DNA from: Blautia coccoides
GTDB taxonomy: Bacteria > Bacillota > Clostridia > Lachnospirales > Lachnospiraceae
Length of the DNA: 64,000 nt
Direction of reading: 5' to 3'
Assembly: GCF_034355335.1 (NCBI RefSeq)
Contig: NZ_CP136422.1
Coordinates: 1,739,001 to 1,803,000 of the forward strand
The position numbers and the translations under genes were made by a program. A model generated the notes under the pieces. It searched no databases. It worked only from the letters and a program-made list of their open reading frames with translations, and was not told the origin of the DNA. Below, one piece after another: positions 1-8,626 of the stretch. Position 1 is the stretch's first letter; every line of letters starts with the position of its first letter.

Positions 1-675
1 TTACTTCGGGAGGGTAGGAAAAGAGAGCGGGTCATGACAGCCGCTATCGTGGGATACACCAACGCCGGAAAATCCACTCTTCTGAACACACTCACAGATG
101 CAGGCGTTTTGTCGGAGGACAAACTGTTTGCCACTCTGGATCCCACAACGAGAATGCTGGAGCTATCCGGGGGAACCAGGATTTACCTTACAGATACCGT
201 AGGATTTATCCGGAAACTGCCCCATCACCTGATCGAGGCATTTAAAAGCACTCTGGAGGAAGCAAAATATGCGGATATCATTCTGCATGTAGTGGATGCG
301 TCCAATCCTCAGATGGAAGATCAGATGGGAGTGGTATATGACACCCTCCAGGAGTTGGAAGTGACCAATAAAAAGATGGTTACTCCTTTTAATAAGCAGG
401 ATAAGCTTTTGACAGAACAGATCCTCAGAGATCCCAATGCGGATCATGTGCTGCGTATCTCAGCGAAAACAGGGGAGGGACTGGAACAGCTTAAGGATGT
501 GCTGGAGAAAATCGTGACAGAGGATCAGATCTATCTGGAGCGTGTAATCCCTTATAAAGACGCGGGGATTCTGCAGCAGATCAGGAAGTACGGACAGCTT
601 ATGGAAGAGGAGTACACAGACGGCGGGATCGCAGTAAAAGCAAGGGTTCCCAAGGACATCTACGGACGGCTGTAG
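1..675 (+). CDS. hflX: GTPase HflX, 3' part (5' end outside window)
   Basis: Ribosome-associated GTPase of the HflX family, which acts on stalled or hibernating 50S and 70S ribosomes. The frame is open from base 1, so the true start lies upstream; the first in-window Met (base 34) directly precedes the G1 motif GYTNAGKST and is not the start. G2 (DPTTR), G3 (DTVGF), G4 (NKQD) and G5 (SAK) follow in order, then a short C-terminal domain. HflX is usually about 400-430 residues, so roughly the last 224 codons are visible, and the N-terminal HflX domain is missing. The stop is followed by the nrdD regulatory region. Confidence 0.93.
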   Translation, partial: LLREGRKRERVMTAAIVGYTNAGKSTLLNTLTDAGVLSEDKLFATLDPTTRMLELSGGTRIYLTDTVGFIRKLPHHLIEAFKSTLEEAKYADIILHVVDASNPQMEDQMGVVYDTLQELEVTNKKMVTPFNKQDKLLTEQILRDPNADHVLRISAKTGEGLEQLKDVLEKIVTEDQIYLERVIPYKDAGILQQIRKYGQLMEEEYTDGGIAVKARVPKDIYGRL

Positions 676-738
676 GCTGTCATTCCTGCAGTCAGCAGGC
701 AGATAAATGCCAAGACCGGAATTAATAATTTGATTAAT

Positions 739-790
739 AAACTACCATATATTGGAAACTTCAAAGAATGTTTACAATATATGGTAGTTT
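739..790. promoter_or_regulatory. Paired NrdR-box-like sites (also a perfect 16-bp inverted repeat)
   Basis: Bases 739-754 and 775-790 are perfect reverse complements with a 20-nt gap. Each arm holds a core close to the NrdR box CwATATaTwG: CCATATATTG at 745-754 and CAATATATGG at 775-784, each matching 9 of 10 positions. The cores are 30 bp apart, near three helical turns, as is usual for tandem NrdR boxes, and lie just upstream of the nrdD -35. A weak AT-rich hflX terminator is the alternative reading, since a short T run follows the second arm. Confidence 0.6.
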
Positions 791-796
791 TTACTG

Positions 797-825
797 TTGA
801 CGAAAAGTATAACCTTTGCTACAAT
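797..825 (+). promoter_or_regulatory. Sigma-A promoter of nrdD
   Basis: TTGACG (797-802), a 17-bp spacer and TACAAT (820-825). The predicted leader of about 85 nt can form two small hairpins (CAGAG/CTCTG, and one around 865-895) before the AAGGAGG of nrdD. Confidence 0.75.
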
Positions 826-918
826 AGACCTACAGCGTTTATACAGAGGCCATACTCTGTGAATGCGAGGCGGGACGGCAAGACGGTCCTGCTTCTTTAC
901 ATATAAGGAGGAAAAGGA

Positions 919-3291
919 ATGTTTCAGGTAGTAAAACGTGATGGGGAAATTGCAGAATTTCGTCTGGATAAGATTGCTGAAGCAGTCAAGAAAGCATTTG
1001 ATGCCACAGAGAATGAATACAGCAGTGACATGCTGGATCTGCTGGCACTCCGTGTGACATCAGATTTCCAGAAGAAAATTGTAAAGGGGAAAGTTTCTGT
1101 GGAGGATATCCAGGACAGCGTGGAGAATGTACTGATCCAGGCAGGCTACTCTGATGTGGCAAAGTCTTATATCCTGTACAGAAAGCAGAGAGAAAAAATC
1201 CGCAATATGAAGTCTACGATCTTGGACTACAAAGAGATCGTAAACAGCTATGTAAAAGTGGAAGACTGGAGGGTAAAGGAAAACTCCACAGTGACTTACT
1301 CTGTGGGAGGCCTGATCCTGAGCAATTCCGGTGCTGTAACCGCTAATTACTGGCTGTCCGAGATTTACGACACAGAGATTGCTGAAGCGCACAGGAATGC
1401 GGATATCCATATTCATGATCTGTCCATGCTGACAGGATACTGCGCCGGCTGGTCTTTAAAACAGCTGATCAAAGAAGGACTGGGCGGCATTGAAGGAAAG
1501 ATCACGTCCTCTCCGGCCAAGCACCTGAGCGTACTCTGTAACCAGATGGTGAATTTTTTGGGGATCATGCAGAATGAATGGGCAGGGGCACAGGCTTTTT
1601 CTTCCTTTGACACGTATCTGGCACCCTTTGTCAAGGCCGACAGCCTGAGTTATCCGGAAGTGAAGAAATGTGTGGAATCCTTTATTTACGGTGTCAACAC
1701 ACCGAGCCGCTGGGGTACCCAGGCACCATTTTCTAACATTACCCTGGACTGGACTGTGCCCAATGATCTGGCAGAGCTTCCGGCAATCGTAGGCGGAAAA
1801 GAGATGCCGTTTAAGTACAAGGACTGCAAAAAAGAGATGGATATGGTGAATAAAGCCTTCATTGAGACTATGATCGAGGGCGATGCAAACGGCCGCGGTT
1901 TCCAGTATCCCATTCCCACCTACTCCATAACCAGAGATTTTGACTGGTCTGACACAGAGAATAATAAGCTGTTATTTGAGATGACTTCCAAATACGGCAC
2001 ACCATATTTTTCAAATTATATCAACAGTGATATGGAGCCGAGTGACGTCAGAAGTATGTGCTGCCGTCTCCGTCTTGATCTGAGGGAACTGAGAAAGAAA
2101 ACAGGCGGATTTTTCGGCTCAGGGGAGAGTACCGGATCTGTGGGTGTTGTGACCATCAATATGCCGAGGATCGCTTACATGGCGGAGGATGAGGAGGACT
2201 TTTTCCGCCGTCTGGATCATATGATGGATATTTCCGCCCGTTCTCTGAAAATTAAGAGAGATGTGATCACAAAGCTTTTGGATGAAGGCCTCTACCCATA
2301 CACCAAGAGATACCTGGGAAGCTTTGAGAATCATTTTTCCACCATTGGTCTTCTGGGCATGAACGAAGCAGGTCTGAATGCCAGGTGGCTGAAATGTGAT
2401 ATGTCAGATGAGAGGACCCAGGAGTTCTCAAAACGTGTACTGAACCACATGAGAGAACGTCTGAAAGATTATCAGGAAGAGTACGGCGATCTATACAACC
2501 TGGAGGCAACTCCCGCGGAGTCCACCTCCTATCGTCTGGCAAAGCATGACAGAAAACGCTGGCCGGATATCAGAACAGCGGGAAATGAGGGAGATACTCC
2601 ATATTACACCAACAGTTCCCATCTTCCGGTGGATTATACAGCAGATATTTTCGACGCGCTGGATATTCAGGATGAACTGCAGACTCTGTACACCTCAGGC
2701 ACAGTATTCCATGCCTTTTTGGGAGAAAAACTGCCTGACTGGAAGGCTGCCGCGGCACTTGTGAGAAAGATCGCACAGAATTACCGCCTTCCTTACTATA
2801 CCTTGTCACCAACCTATTCTGTCTGCAAAGACCACGGATATCTCTCCGGTGAACATTTTGTCTGCCCCAAATGCGGCAAAAAGGCTGAGGTTTACAGCCG
2901 TATTACAGGCTATTATCGTCCTGTACAGAACTGGAACGACGGAAAAAGCCAGGAATACAAGAACCGTACGGTCTATGACATTGCCCATTCCGATTTCAAG
3001 ATCCAGACCCAAATGACGGCAGCGCCAGAGAGCGATGTGAGGATCCAGGAGTCAGATGCCGGACAGGTTACGGCAAAATATCTCTTTACCACAGAAACCT
3101 GTCCAAACTGTAAGATTGCAAAACAGATGCTGGAAGGTGAGGATTACGAGCTGGTGGATGCGGAAAAGAATCCTGAACTGGCCCGCAAGTTTGGCGTTAT
3201 GCAGGCTCCGACACTGATCGTGATCAATGGTGAGGAGACAAAAAAATATGTGAATGCCTCCAATATTCAGAGATATGTGGATGAGGATTAA
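919..3291 (+). CDS. nrdD: Anaerobic ribonucleoside-triphosphate reductase with C-terminal thioredoxin-like domain
   Basis: Class III glycyl-radical reductase that makes dNTPs without oxygen. The N-terminus is an ATP-cone (VKRDGEIAEFRLDK). The catalytic barrel is followed by a Cys motif (CPKCG) and the glycyl-radical segment RITGY near residue 664. About 60 residues later a thioredoxin/glutaredoxin-like domain begins, with CPNC at residues 728-731 and a cis-Pro motif (QAPTL). The 790-aa length is that of NrdD plus this extra domain, which plausibly supplies reducing equivalents to the active site. The start has an ideal AAGGAGG. No nrdG activase follows; a terminator comes next, so the activase must lie elsewhere. 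Confidence 0.95.
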   Translation: MFQVVKRDGEIAEFRLDKIAEAVKKAFDATENEYSSDMLDLLALRVTSDFQKKIVKGKVSVEDIQDSVENVLIQAGYSDVAKSYILYRKQREKIRNMKSTILDYKEIVNSYVKVEDWRVKENSTVTYSVGGLILSNSGAVTANYWLSEIYDTEIAEAHRNADIHIHDLSMLTGYCAGWSLKQLIKEGLGGIEGKITSSPAKHLSVLCNQMVNFLGIMQNEWAGAQAFSSFDTYLAPFVKADSLSYPEVKKCVESFIYGVNTPSRWGTQAPFSNITLDWTVPNDLAELPAIVGGKEMPFKYKDCKKEMDMVNKAFIETMIEGDANGRGFQYPIPTYSITRDFDWSDTENNKLLFEMTSKYGTPYFSNYINSDMEPSDVRSMCCRLRLDLRELRKKTGGFFGSGESTGSVGVVTINMPRIAYMAEDEEDFFRRLDHMMDISARSLKIKRDVITKLLDEGLYPYTKRYLGSFENHFSTIGLLGMNEAGLNARWLKCDMSDERTQEFSKRVLNHMRERLKDYQEEYGDLYNLEATPAESTSYRLAKHDRKRWPDIRTAGNEGDTPYYTNSSHLPVDYTADIFDALDIQDELQTLYTSGTVFHAFLGEKLPDWKAAAALVRKIAQNYRLPYYTLSPTYSVCKDHGYLSGEHFVCPKCGKKAEVYSRITGYYRPVQNWNDGKSQEYKNRTVYDIAHSDFKIQTQMTAAPESDVRIQESDAGQVTAKYLFTTETCPNCKIAKQMLEGEDYELVDAEKNPELARKFGVMQAPTLIVINGEETKKYVNASNIQRYVDED

Positions 3292-3356
3292 AGAAAAAGG
3301 AACGGTTTATTCCAAATGTCATTTAAAGCATGATATTTGAAGCATCACGTTTACCA

Positions 3357-3392
3357 GGTCGACAGACAAATACTGTTTGTCGGCCTTTTTCT
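3357..3392 (+). terminator. Rho-independent terminator after nrdD
   Basis: An 8-bp stem GGTCGACA/TGTCGGCC (one T-G pair) is followed by TTTTTCTT. Confidence 0.8.
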
Positions 3393-3519
3393 TAACTTTA
3401 CTTTGAAAGCTTATTGCTGACAATATTTGACTTTGCAAGGGTCATCGAACAGAAAGTCCATGCTGGATTAGATATTCTTCATCTGGCGGGGCTTTTTTTA
3501 CCTCTTTGCCATAGAGTAA

Positions 3520-4889
3520 ACAAAGGCTGTTTTTTCAATAGGATGGCCTAAACTTGAAGTTTTTGGCCTGCCCCGGTACTGGCTGTTCCGGGACAGGCTG
3601 CGGATTCCGTTTCGGTATATCATGGCGATGATGGTTATACTTGCGGCAGTCAACAGCATGGTTTTTTACTACATCAACTTAGGCGGGTATGAGACAGCGG
3701 CACAGTGGACGACGTTCATGCGCTACGGCTTCACGCTGGTCAACCTGGTGTTATCCTTCCTTCTCATCAAGGAGAGCTTATCAAAGCTGATGTTTACTTA
3801 TCTGCTGATGATGGCGTGGTCGTTTTTTGTGTATGGCAATGCGAATTTTATTGAAAGCCGGTATTTCTGGGAGCTTTCCGAACTGCACCCGTACCTGGTT
3901 TACAATATGGCTCGTGTGGTGATCTACATGATCACCTGCCCATTCGTGTTCCGGTTCCTCTGTCATACGGTGAGAGATGCGCTGAAAATCGAGGACAGGA
4001 TCATGTGGCGGTATCTGTGGGTCATTCCGCTGTTTCCCACCCTGTTCGGTATGCTGTACTGCTTCACCGAAGATGTGTACGCCTATGCCACATGGCAGTT
4101 TATGGTGTCCCGCTACCTCATGCTGTTCGGGGCCTGCTATGTGTCTTATGTGGCTTTGAAGGTGCTGGAAACCTCTCGCAGACGGGTGCAGCTGGAAGCC
4201 GCTCTGGAATACGCTGACCGCAGTATGTCGGTGCAGAAAAAACAGTTTGAAAGCCTTACCTCCCATATGGAGGAAATGAAGAAAGCCCGCCACGACCTCC
4301 GTCAGCATCTGGCTGCGGTGCAGTCTTACATAGAGCGCGACGACAAGGCGGGCCTTGCCGACTATATTCGCCTCTATCAAAACCATCTTCCCCGGACCTG
4401 CGGGAGCGGTATTGTCAAAACGATGTGGTGAACGCTGTCGTCTGCTATTATGCTGCTCTGGCGCAGGATGGCGGTATCGGGTTTGAAACGGGGATCGATT
4501 ACCCGGAAAACTGCCCGGTGTCCAGCACGGATATCACGGTGCTGTTGGGGAACCTGTTAGAGAACGCGGTGGAAGCCTGTAAACGGCAGGCGAACACGGC
4601 TCAGACCATCAAGCTTCGGATAAAGCAGCGAGGCGGCTCGGCACTTCTGATCCTGGTGGATAATCCATGCCTGACACCTGTTGTGTTTGACGGGGACATG
4701 CCCTTGTCTTCCAAACGAAAGGGAGCCGGGATTGGAACTTACTCTGTTCGGGAGATTGCTGTACGGTATGGCGGGACCGCGCAGTTTGAGCAGAAAGCGG
4801 GAGTATTCTATGCCTCGGTGCTGCTGAACATCGTCCCGGACGTGACTGGAAAAGAGGCACCGGCAGGGAATGTCTGTTTGTCTAAATGA
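3520..4889 (+). pseudogene. Broken GHKL sensor histidine kinase (AgrC/VirS type)
   Basis: Remnant of a membrane sensor kinase. Membrane helices fill the first half, then comes the HPK10-type phospho-acceptor region ARHDLRQHLAAV, an N box (NLLENAVEACK) and a G box (GAGIGTYSVREIA). Two defects are visible. The 5' end is missing: the frame is open from just after a TAA at 3517 and shows coding sequence (LEVFGLPRYWLFRD) before the first Met at 3622, with no ribosome site. There is also a frameshift at the C run 4390-4393; adding one C joins the first half (to 4431) to the second half (from 4425). No response regulator or peptide gene is adjacent. A sequencing error could explain the frameshift but not the lost start. 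Confidence 0.8.
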
Positions 4890-4957
4890 CCTTGGGATTA
4901 TTCCGGGGTTTTGGTATTTTAAGTTGAAAAATTGGTTTTTTTGTTGAATGGTTTCCG

Positions 4958-4986
4958 TTGACAAGGTAACACATTTTCTTCATAAT
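4958..4986 (+). promoter_or_regulatory. Sigma-A-type promoter before the Rpn remnant
   Basis: TTGACA (4958-4963), a 17-bp spacer and CATAAT (4981-4986), about 55 bp before the remnant's ATG. Confidence 0.55.
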
Positions 4987-5042
4987 AAGAGGTAGGAAGA
5001 GAAAGATTTCCGTCCGCAGATAACTGCCGGATAGGAGCAAAT

Positions 5043-5515
5043 ATGGCAAAAAGCGAAACCTTTCAGGAGCTTGATCTGAGCAATGCGTTTCTGTTTGCAT
5101 TGGTTTTAGGAATACCGGAGGTATGCCCCTCAATGACGGAACAAAAAAGATATTTCTAAACACAAAAGGGAGAAATGATCCAGATGTACCCCTTGAACTC
5201 GTGCATTTTCTCAAATATGTGGAAAACACCACAGACGAGTTTGTGGAGAAAGCAAATGACCCGGTGATCAAGACGATCCATGATCAAGTTACAGAGCTGA
5301 AAAAGAGCCGGGAATGGGAGGCGAAGTATATGAAATTTGAGGAGTTACTGTTGGACAGAGAACAGGAAGGAAGAGAAGAAGGCAGAGAAGAGGGCTTGGC
5401 CCAAATGTCAAAGCTGATCAGGCTTCTTCTCCGTGATGGCAAGGCAGAACAGATACCGCTTATAACAGAAGATCCTGAACTCAGGGATCGGCTATTAAAA
5501 CAGTATCATATCTAA
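5043..5515 (+). pseudogene. Rpn / PD-(D/E)XK nuclease family transposase remnant
   Basis: The start of the family is preserved (ATG 5043; ELDLSNAFLFAL...LGIP), but it runs into a stop at 5157 in its own frame. In another frame the family's C-terminal third continues: PLNDGTKKIFLNTKG, then LVHFLKYVENTTDEF, a KKSREWEAKYMKFEELL helix, the EGREEGREEG repeat and a short tail. Full-length relatives are about 280-300 residues. The PD-(D/E)XK core between LGIP and PLNDG is gone, so this is an internal deletion near 5115-5125 with a frame change. The C-terminal piece alone (5123-5515, 130 aa) has no proper ribosome site. Confidence 0.75.
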
Positions 5516-5707
5516 ATTCTCATATCTATAAATTTCTTTGCAGTACCGGGCGGGAATCTGCCCGTCCGGCGGACTGCATCTTATCATCTATGATATTATC
5601 GGAACTGTTCCGTATATTCACAGTTACGAAAATATCCATGCAGACCCAATCATAATAAAAAGGCAGTACACTGTGCCTGTAAATCTTTCTATTCCGGATT
5701 CTGATAT

Positions 5708-5743
5708 GCAAAAAGGCAGTCAGGAAAAGTCCCGGCTGCCTTT
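5708..5743 (-). terminator. Terminator of argG
   Basis: Stem AAAGGCAG (5712-5719)/CTGCCTTT (5736-5743). Read on the minus strand it ends in a T run. The gap 5516-5707 shows no gene. Confidence 0.7.
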
Positions 5744-5775
5744 GGCATAAAATATAAGTAAAAGAAAATACAGGC

Positions 5776-7005
5776 TTATTTATTCTGGCTCTTTTCTGCT
5801 TCAGCCATCTTCATAGCGCGAACCTTCAGTGGGAGACCGAACAAGGTGATAAATCCGTCCGCATCGTGGTGGTCGTACAGATCTCCGGTTGTGAAGGAGG
5901 CCAGTGACTCACTGTACAGGCTGTACGGGGAAGTGGTACCGGCTTTGATAATATTACCTTTGTACAATTTGAATTTCACTTCACCTGTCACATACTGCTG
6001 TGTGCTCTCAACAAAAGCCTGGATAGCTTCGCGCAGTGGTGTGAACCATTTTCCTTCATATACGATCTGAGCAAACTGGCTGCCCAGTTTTTTCTTGGTC
6101 TCCATAGTGTCACGGTCCAGGATCAGTTCTTCTAACTGGTCATGAGCCTCCATTAAGATAGTTCCGCCCGGTGTCTCATAAACTCCGCGGGATTTCATAC
6201 CAACAACACGGTTTTCCACGATATCAATGATACCGATCCCATGTTTTCCGCCCATGGCATTCAGCTCTGTTATGATTTCGGAAACCTTCATGGATTTTCC
6301 GTTCAGACTTGTGGGAACACCTTTTTCAAAGGTCATTGTCACATATTCCCCTTCATCAGGAGCCTTCTCAGGTGTTACACCCAGAACCAGCAGGTCGTCG
6401 TAATTCGGTTCCTGTGCCGGATCTTCCAGTTCCAGTCCTTCGTGGCTGATGTGCCATAAGTTACGGTCACGGCTGTAGCTGTGGCTGGCGTCAAAGGGAA
6501 GGTTAATGCCGTGTGCCTTACAGAACTCAATCTCGTCCTCACGTGACTGCATGGTCCATACATCTGTCATACGCCATGGAGCGATGATCTTCAGATCAGG
6601 TGCCAGAGCTTTGATCCCAAGTTCAAAACGGATCTGGTCATTTCCTTTTCCGGTAGCGCCGTGGCAGACAGCGGTAGCGCCTTCTTTTCTTGCGATCTCA
6701 ACCAGTTTTTTTGCGATTCCCGGACGTGCCATGGAGGTTCCCAGCAGGTATTTGTGTTCGTATACAGCGCCTGCCTGTACACACGGTACAATGTAGTCGT
6801 CACAGAACTCGTCAATGATGTTTTCAATATATAATTTGGAAGCGCCTGATAATTTGGCACGTTCGTCCAGTCCGTCCAGTTCATTTCCCTGTCCGCAGTC
6901 CACACAGCAGCAGATAACTTCGTAATCAAAATTTTCTTTCAGCCACGGTATCAGCGCTGTGGTGTCCAGTCCGCCTGAATATGCTAAGATAACTTTTTCC
7001 TTCAT
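5776..7005 (-). CDS. argG: Argininosuccinate synthase
   Basis: Joins citrulline and aspartate using ATP to give argininosuccinate. The N-terminus has the N-type ATP pyrophosphatase loop SGGLDT at residues 10-15, and the family hallmark GKGNDQIRFE is present. The start chosen is the ATG at 7005, eight bases after AGGAGG; an upstream in-frame extension to 7068 would begin at the predicted transcription start and has no ribosome site. The resulting 409 aa is the normal length. No argH follows; the gene is monocistronic with its own terminator, and diverges from argCJBD. Confidence 0.95.
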   Translation of the reverse strand: MKEKVILAYSGGLDTTALIPWLKENFDYEVICCCVDCGQGNELDGLDERAKLSGASKLYIENIIDEFCDDYIVPCVQAGAVYEHKYLLGTSMARPGIAKKLVEIARKEGATAVCHGATGKGNDQIRFELGIKALAPDLKIIAPWRMTDVWTMQSREDEIEFCKAHGINLPFDASHSYSRDRNLWHISHEGLELEDPAQEPNYDDLLVLGVTPEKAPDEGEYVTMTFEKGVPTSLNGKSMKVSEIITELNAMGGKHGIGIIDIVENRVVGMKSRGVYETPGGTILMEAHDQLEELILDRDTMETKKKLGSQFAQIVYEGKWFTPLREAIQAFVESTQQYVTGEVKFKLYKGNIIKAGTTSPYSLYSESLASFTTGDLYDHHDADGFITLFGLPLKVRAMKMAEAEKSQNK

Positions 7006-7067
7006 GATGAATTCCTCCTGTATTTTCCGTTTTCTATGTACTAAAAATTTTGTATTTGCTTTCGACA

Positions 7068-7102
7068 TGCTTTACTATACAACATCTTTTATATTTATGC
7101 AA
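7068..7102 (-). promoter_or_regulatory. argG promoter with two ARG-box-like half-palindromes
   Basis: On the minus strand: TTGCAT (7102-7097), a 17-bp spacer and TATAGT (7079-7074). TGCATAAATATAAA (7101-7088) covers the -35 and TGTATAGTAAAGCA (7081-7068) covers the -10. Each fits the ArgR/AhrC pattern TGnAT-N4-ATnCA with about one mismatch. Confidence 0.6.
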
Positions 7103-7231
7103 TAGGAAAATGAAAAAAATGTAAAATTATTTTAGGAGAGATATTTTTGAGAAAGGAAGTTTCCTTAATTAATATATGGAATTTTCTAAACTCATATAAC
7201 AAAAAAACTGGAAAAATTCTCAAGAAAAAGC

Positions 7232-7266
7232 TTGCATATTATACAGAAAAGATGTATGATTATGCA
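7232..7266 (+). promoter_or_regulatory. argCJBD promoter overlapped by ARG boxes
   Basis: TTGCAT (7232-7237), a 17-bp spacer and TATGAT (7255-7260). TGTATGATTATGCA (7253-7266) fits TGnAT-N4-ATnCA perfectly and covers the -10. TGCATATTATACA (7233-7245) covers the -35 with one base less between half-sites. The layout mirrors that of argG. Confidence 0.65.
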
Positions 7267-7294
7267 ATCAAAGAACAGTTTATGCAGAATCCTG

Positions 7295-7442
7295 GTAACA
7301 GTTCAGACTTCCACTGTCCCGCGAGGTGTTGCCTGGCATTTGCAAGGCAATCCCGAGACAGCCATGCGCCAGACTGCGGTTTTTGCAGTCTGTTTACATG
7401 CTTTTGTTGCTATGAAGCCGAAAGGCTGAATAGTAACGAATC
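7295..7442. repeat. Dispersed palindromic (MITE-like) repeat, copy A
   Basis: A 148-bp intergenic element with inverted ends GTAACAGTTCAG (7295-7306) and CTGAATAGTAAC (7426-7437, continuing GAATC). It holds strong internal hairpins such as CAGACTGC/GCAGTCTG and TTGCCT/AAGGCAA. The right end matches that of copy B at 33484-33500. It lies inside the predicted 5' leader of argCJBD. A 100-codon frame crossing it (7147-7449) is not accepted as a gene. Confidence 0.6.
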
Positions 7443-7565
7443 CTGTTGACAGGATAAAGCTTTACTATGCAAAATAACTGGAGTATGATAAAAGCATACA
7501 CGGGCGGCCGCAGCGCCGCAGACACGAATGAATATCAAGATCATTGAGAAAGGTTGTTGAAGAAC

Positions 7566-8606
7566 ATGATAAAAGCAGGAATCATCGGAGCTACCGGTTA
7601 TGCCGGAGGCGAACTTGTCAGATTACTTTTAAATCATAAAGAAGTGGAAATTAAATGGTACGGTTCCAGAAGCTACATAGATAAAAAATACTACGAGGTT
7701 TACCAGAACATGTTCAAACTGGTAGACGATAAGTGTATGGATGACAATATGGAAGCTCTGGCAGATGAAGTGGATGTGATTTTTACGGCGACACCTCAGG
7801 GATTGTGTGCATCTCTGGTGAATGAGGAGATTCTCTCGAAAGTAAAAATTGTGGATCTGAGTGCGGATTTCCGCCTGAAGGATGTAAAAGTGTACGAGGA
7901 GTGGTATAAAATACAGCATAAAGCTCCTGAGTATATTGAAGAAGCTGTCTATGGACTCTGTGAACTCAACCGCGAGGATGTAAAAGCAGCACGTCTGGTG
8001 GCAAACCCGGGCTGTTACACCACATGCAGTATCCTGACCTGTTATCCTCTGGTAAAGGAGGGACTGATCCGGCCTGAGACACTGATCATTGACGCAAAAT
8101 CAGGGACTTCCGGTGCAGGCAGGGGAGCCAAGATTGATAATCTCTACTGTGAGGTCAATGAAAATATTAAGGCGTACGGCGTGGCAACTCACCGGCACAC
8201 ACCTGAGATAGAAGAGCAGCTGGGGTATGCGGCAGGCAAAGCGTTTTGTCTGAATTTTACACCGCATCTGGTACCCATGAACAGGGGAATCCTGGTGACT
8301 GCCTATGCTTCCTTGGCAAAGGACGCAGACTATGACACCATCCGCGCAGCTTATGAGAAATATTATGGAAGTGAATATTTTATACGTCTTCTGGATAAAG
8401 AGGCGTGCCCCCAGACAAAATGGGTGGAGGGCAGTAATTTTGTGGATGTGAATTTTAAGATCGACAGCAGAACAAACCGTGTGATCATGATGGGCGCTAT
8501 TGACAACCTGGTGAAAGGCGCAGCAGGGCAGGCGGTGCAGAATATGAATCTCATGTTTGGATTTGAGGAGACAGAGGGGCTGAAGCTGGTACCCATGTTC
8601 CCGTAA
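7566..8606 (+). CDS. argC: N-acetyl-gamma-glutamyl-phosphate reductase
   Basis: NADPH-dependent third step of arginine synthesis. The Rossmann motif GATGYAGGELVRLL is at the N-terminus and the catalytic Cys is residue 150 in NPGCYTT (more often GCYPT). It is 346 aa, the usual length. ATG 7566 is chosen because it puts MIKAGIIGATG at the N-terminus; two TTG codons just upstream are possible starts, and the nearest purine-rich site (GAAAGG) is a little far from the ATG. First gene of argC-argJ-argB-argD. Confidence 0.93.
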   Translation: MIKAGIIGATGYAGGELVRLLLNHKEVEIKWYGSRSYIDKKYYEVYQNMFKLVDDKCMDDNMEALADEVDVIFTATPQGLCASLVNEEILSKVKIVDLSADFRLKDVKVYEEWYKIQHKAPEYIEEAVYGLCELNREDVKAARLVANPGCYTTCSILTCYPLVKEGLIRPETLIIDAKSGTSGAGRGAKIDNLYCEVNENIKAYGVATHRHTPEIEEQLGYAAGKAFCLNFTPHLVPMNRGILVTAYASLAKDADYDTIRAAYEKYYGSEYFIRLLDKEACPQTKWVEGSNFVDVNFKIDSRTNRVIMMGAIDNLVKGAAGQAVQNMNLMFGFEETEGLKLVPMFP

Positions 8607-8626
8607 ATGATAGGAGGATGAAGAAG

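Noticed and set aside
739..790. Simple rho-independent terminator of hflX
   Set aside because: The stem is entirely AT-rich with a 20-nt loop, and the NrdR-box match explains it better; some termination is not excluded.
7147..7449. A 100-codon plus-strand frame between argG and argC
   Set aside because: It contains the argC promoter, ARG boxes and repeat copy A. The composition is not coding-like, and the TTG start with AGGAGA nearby is likely chance.
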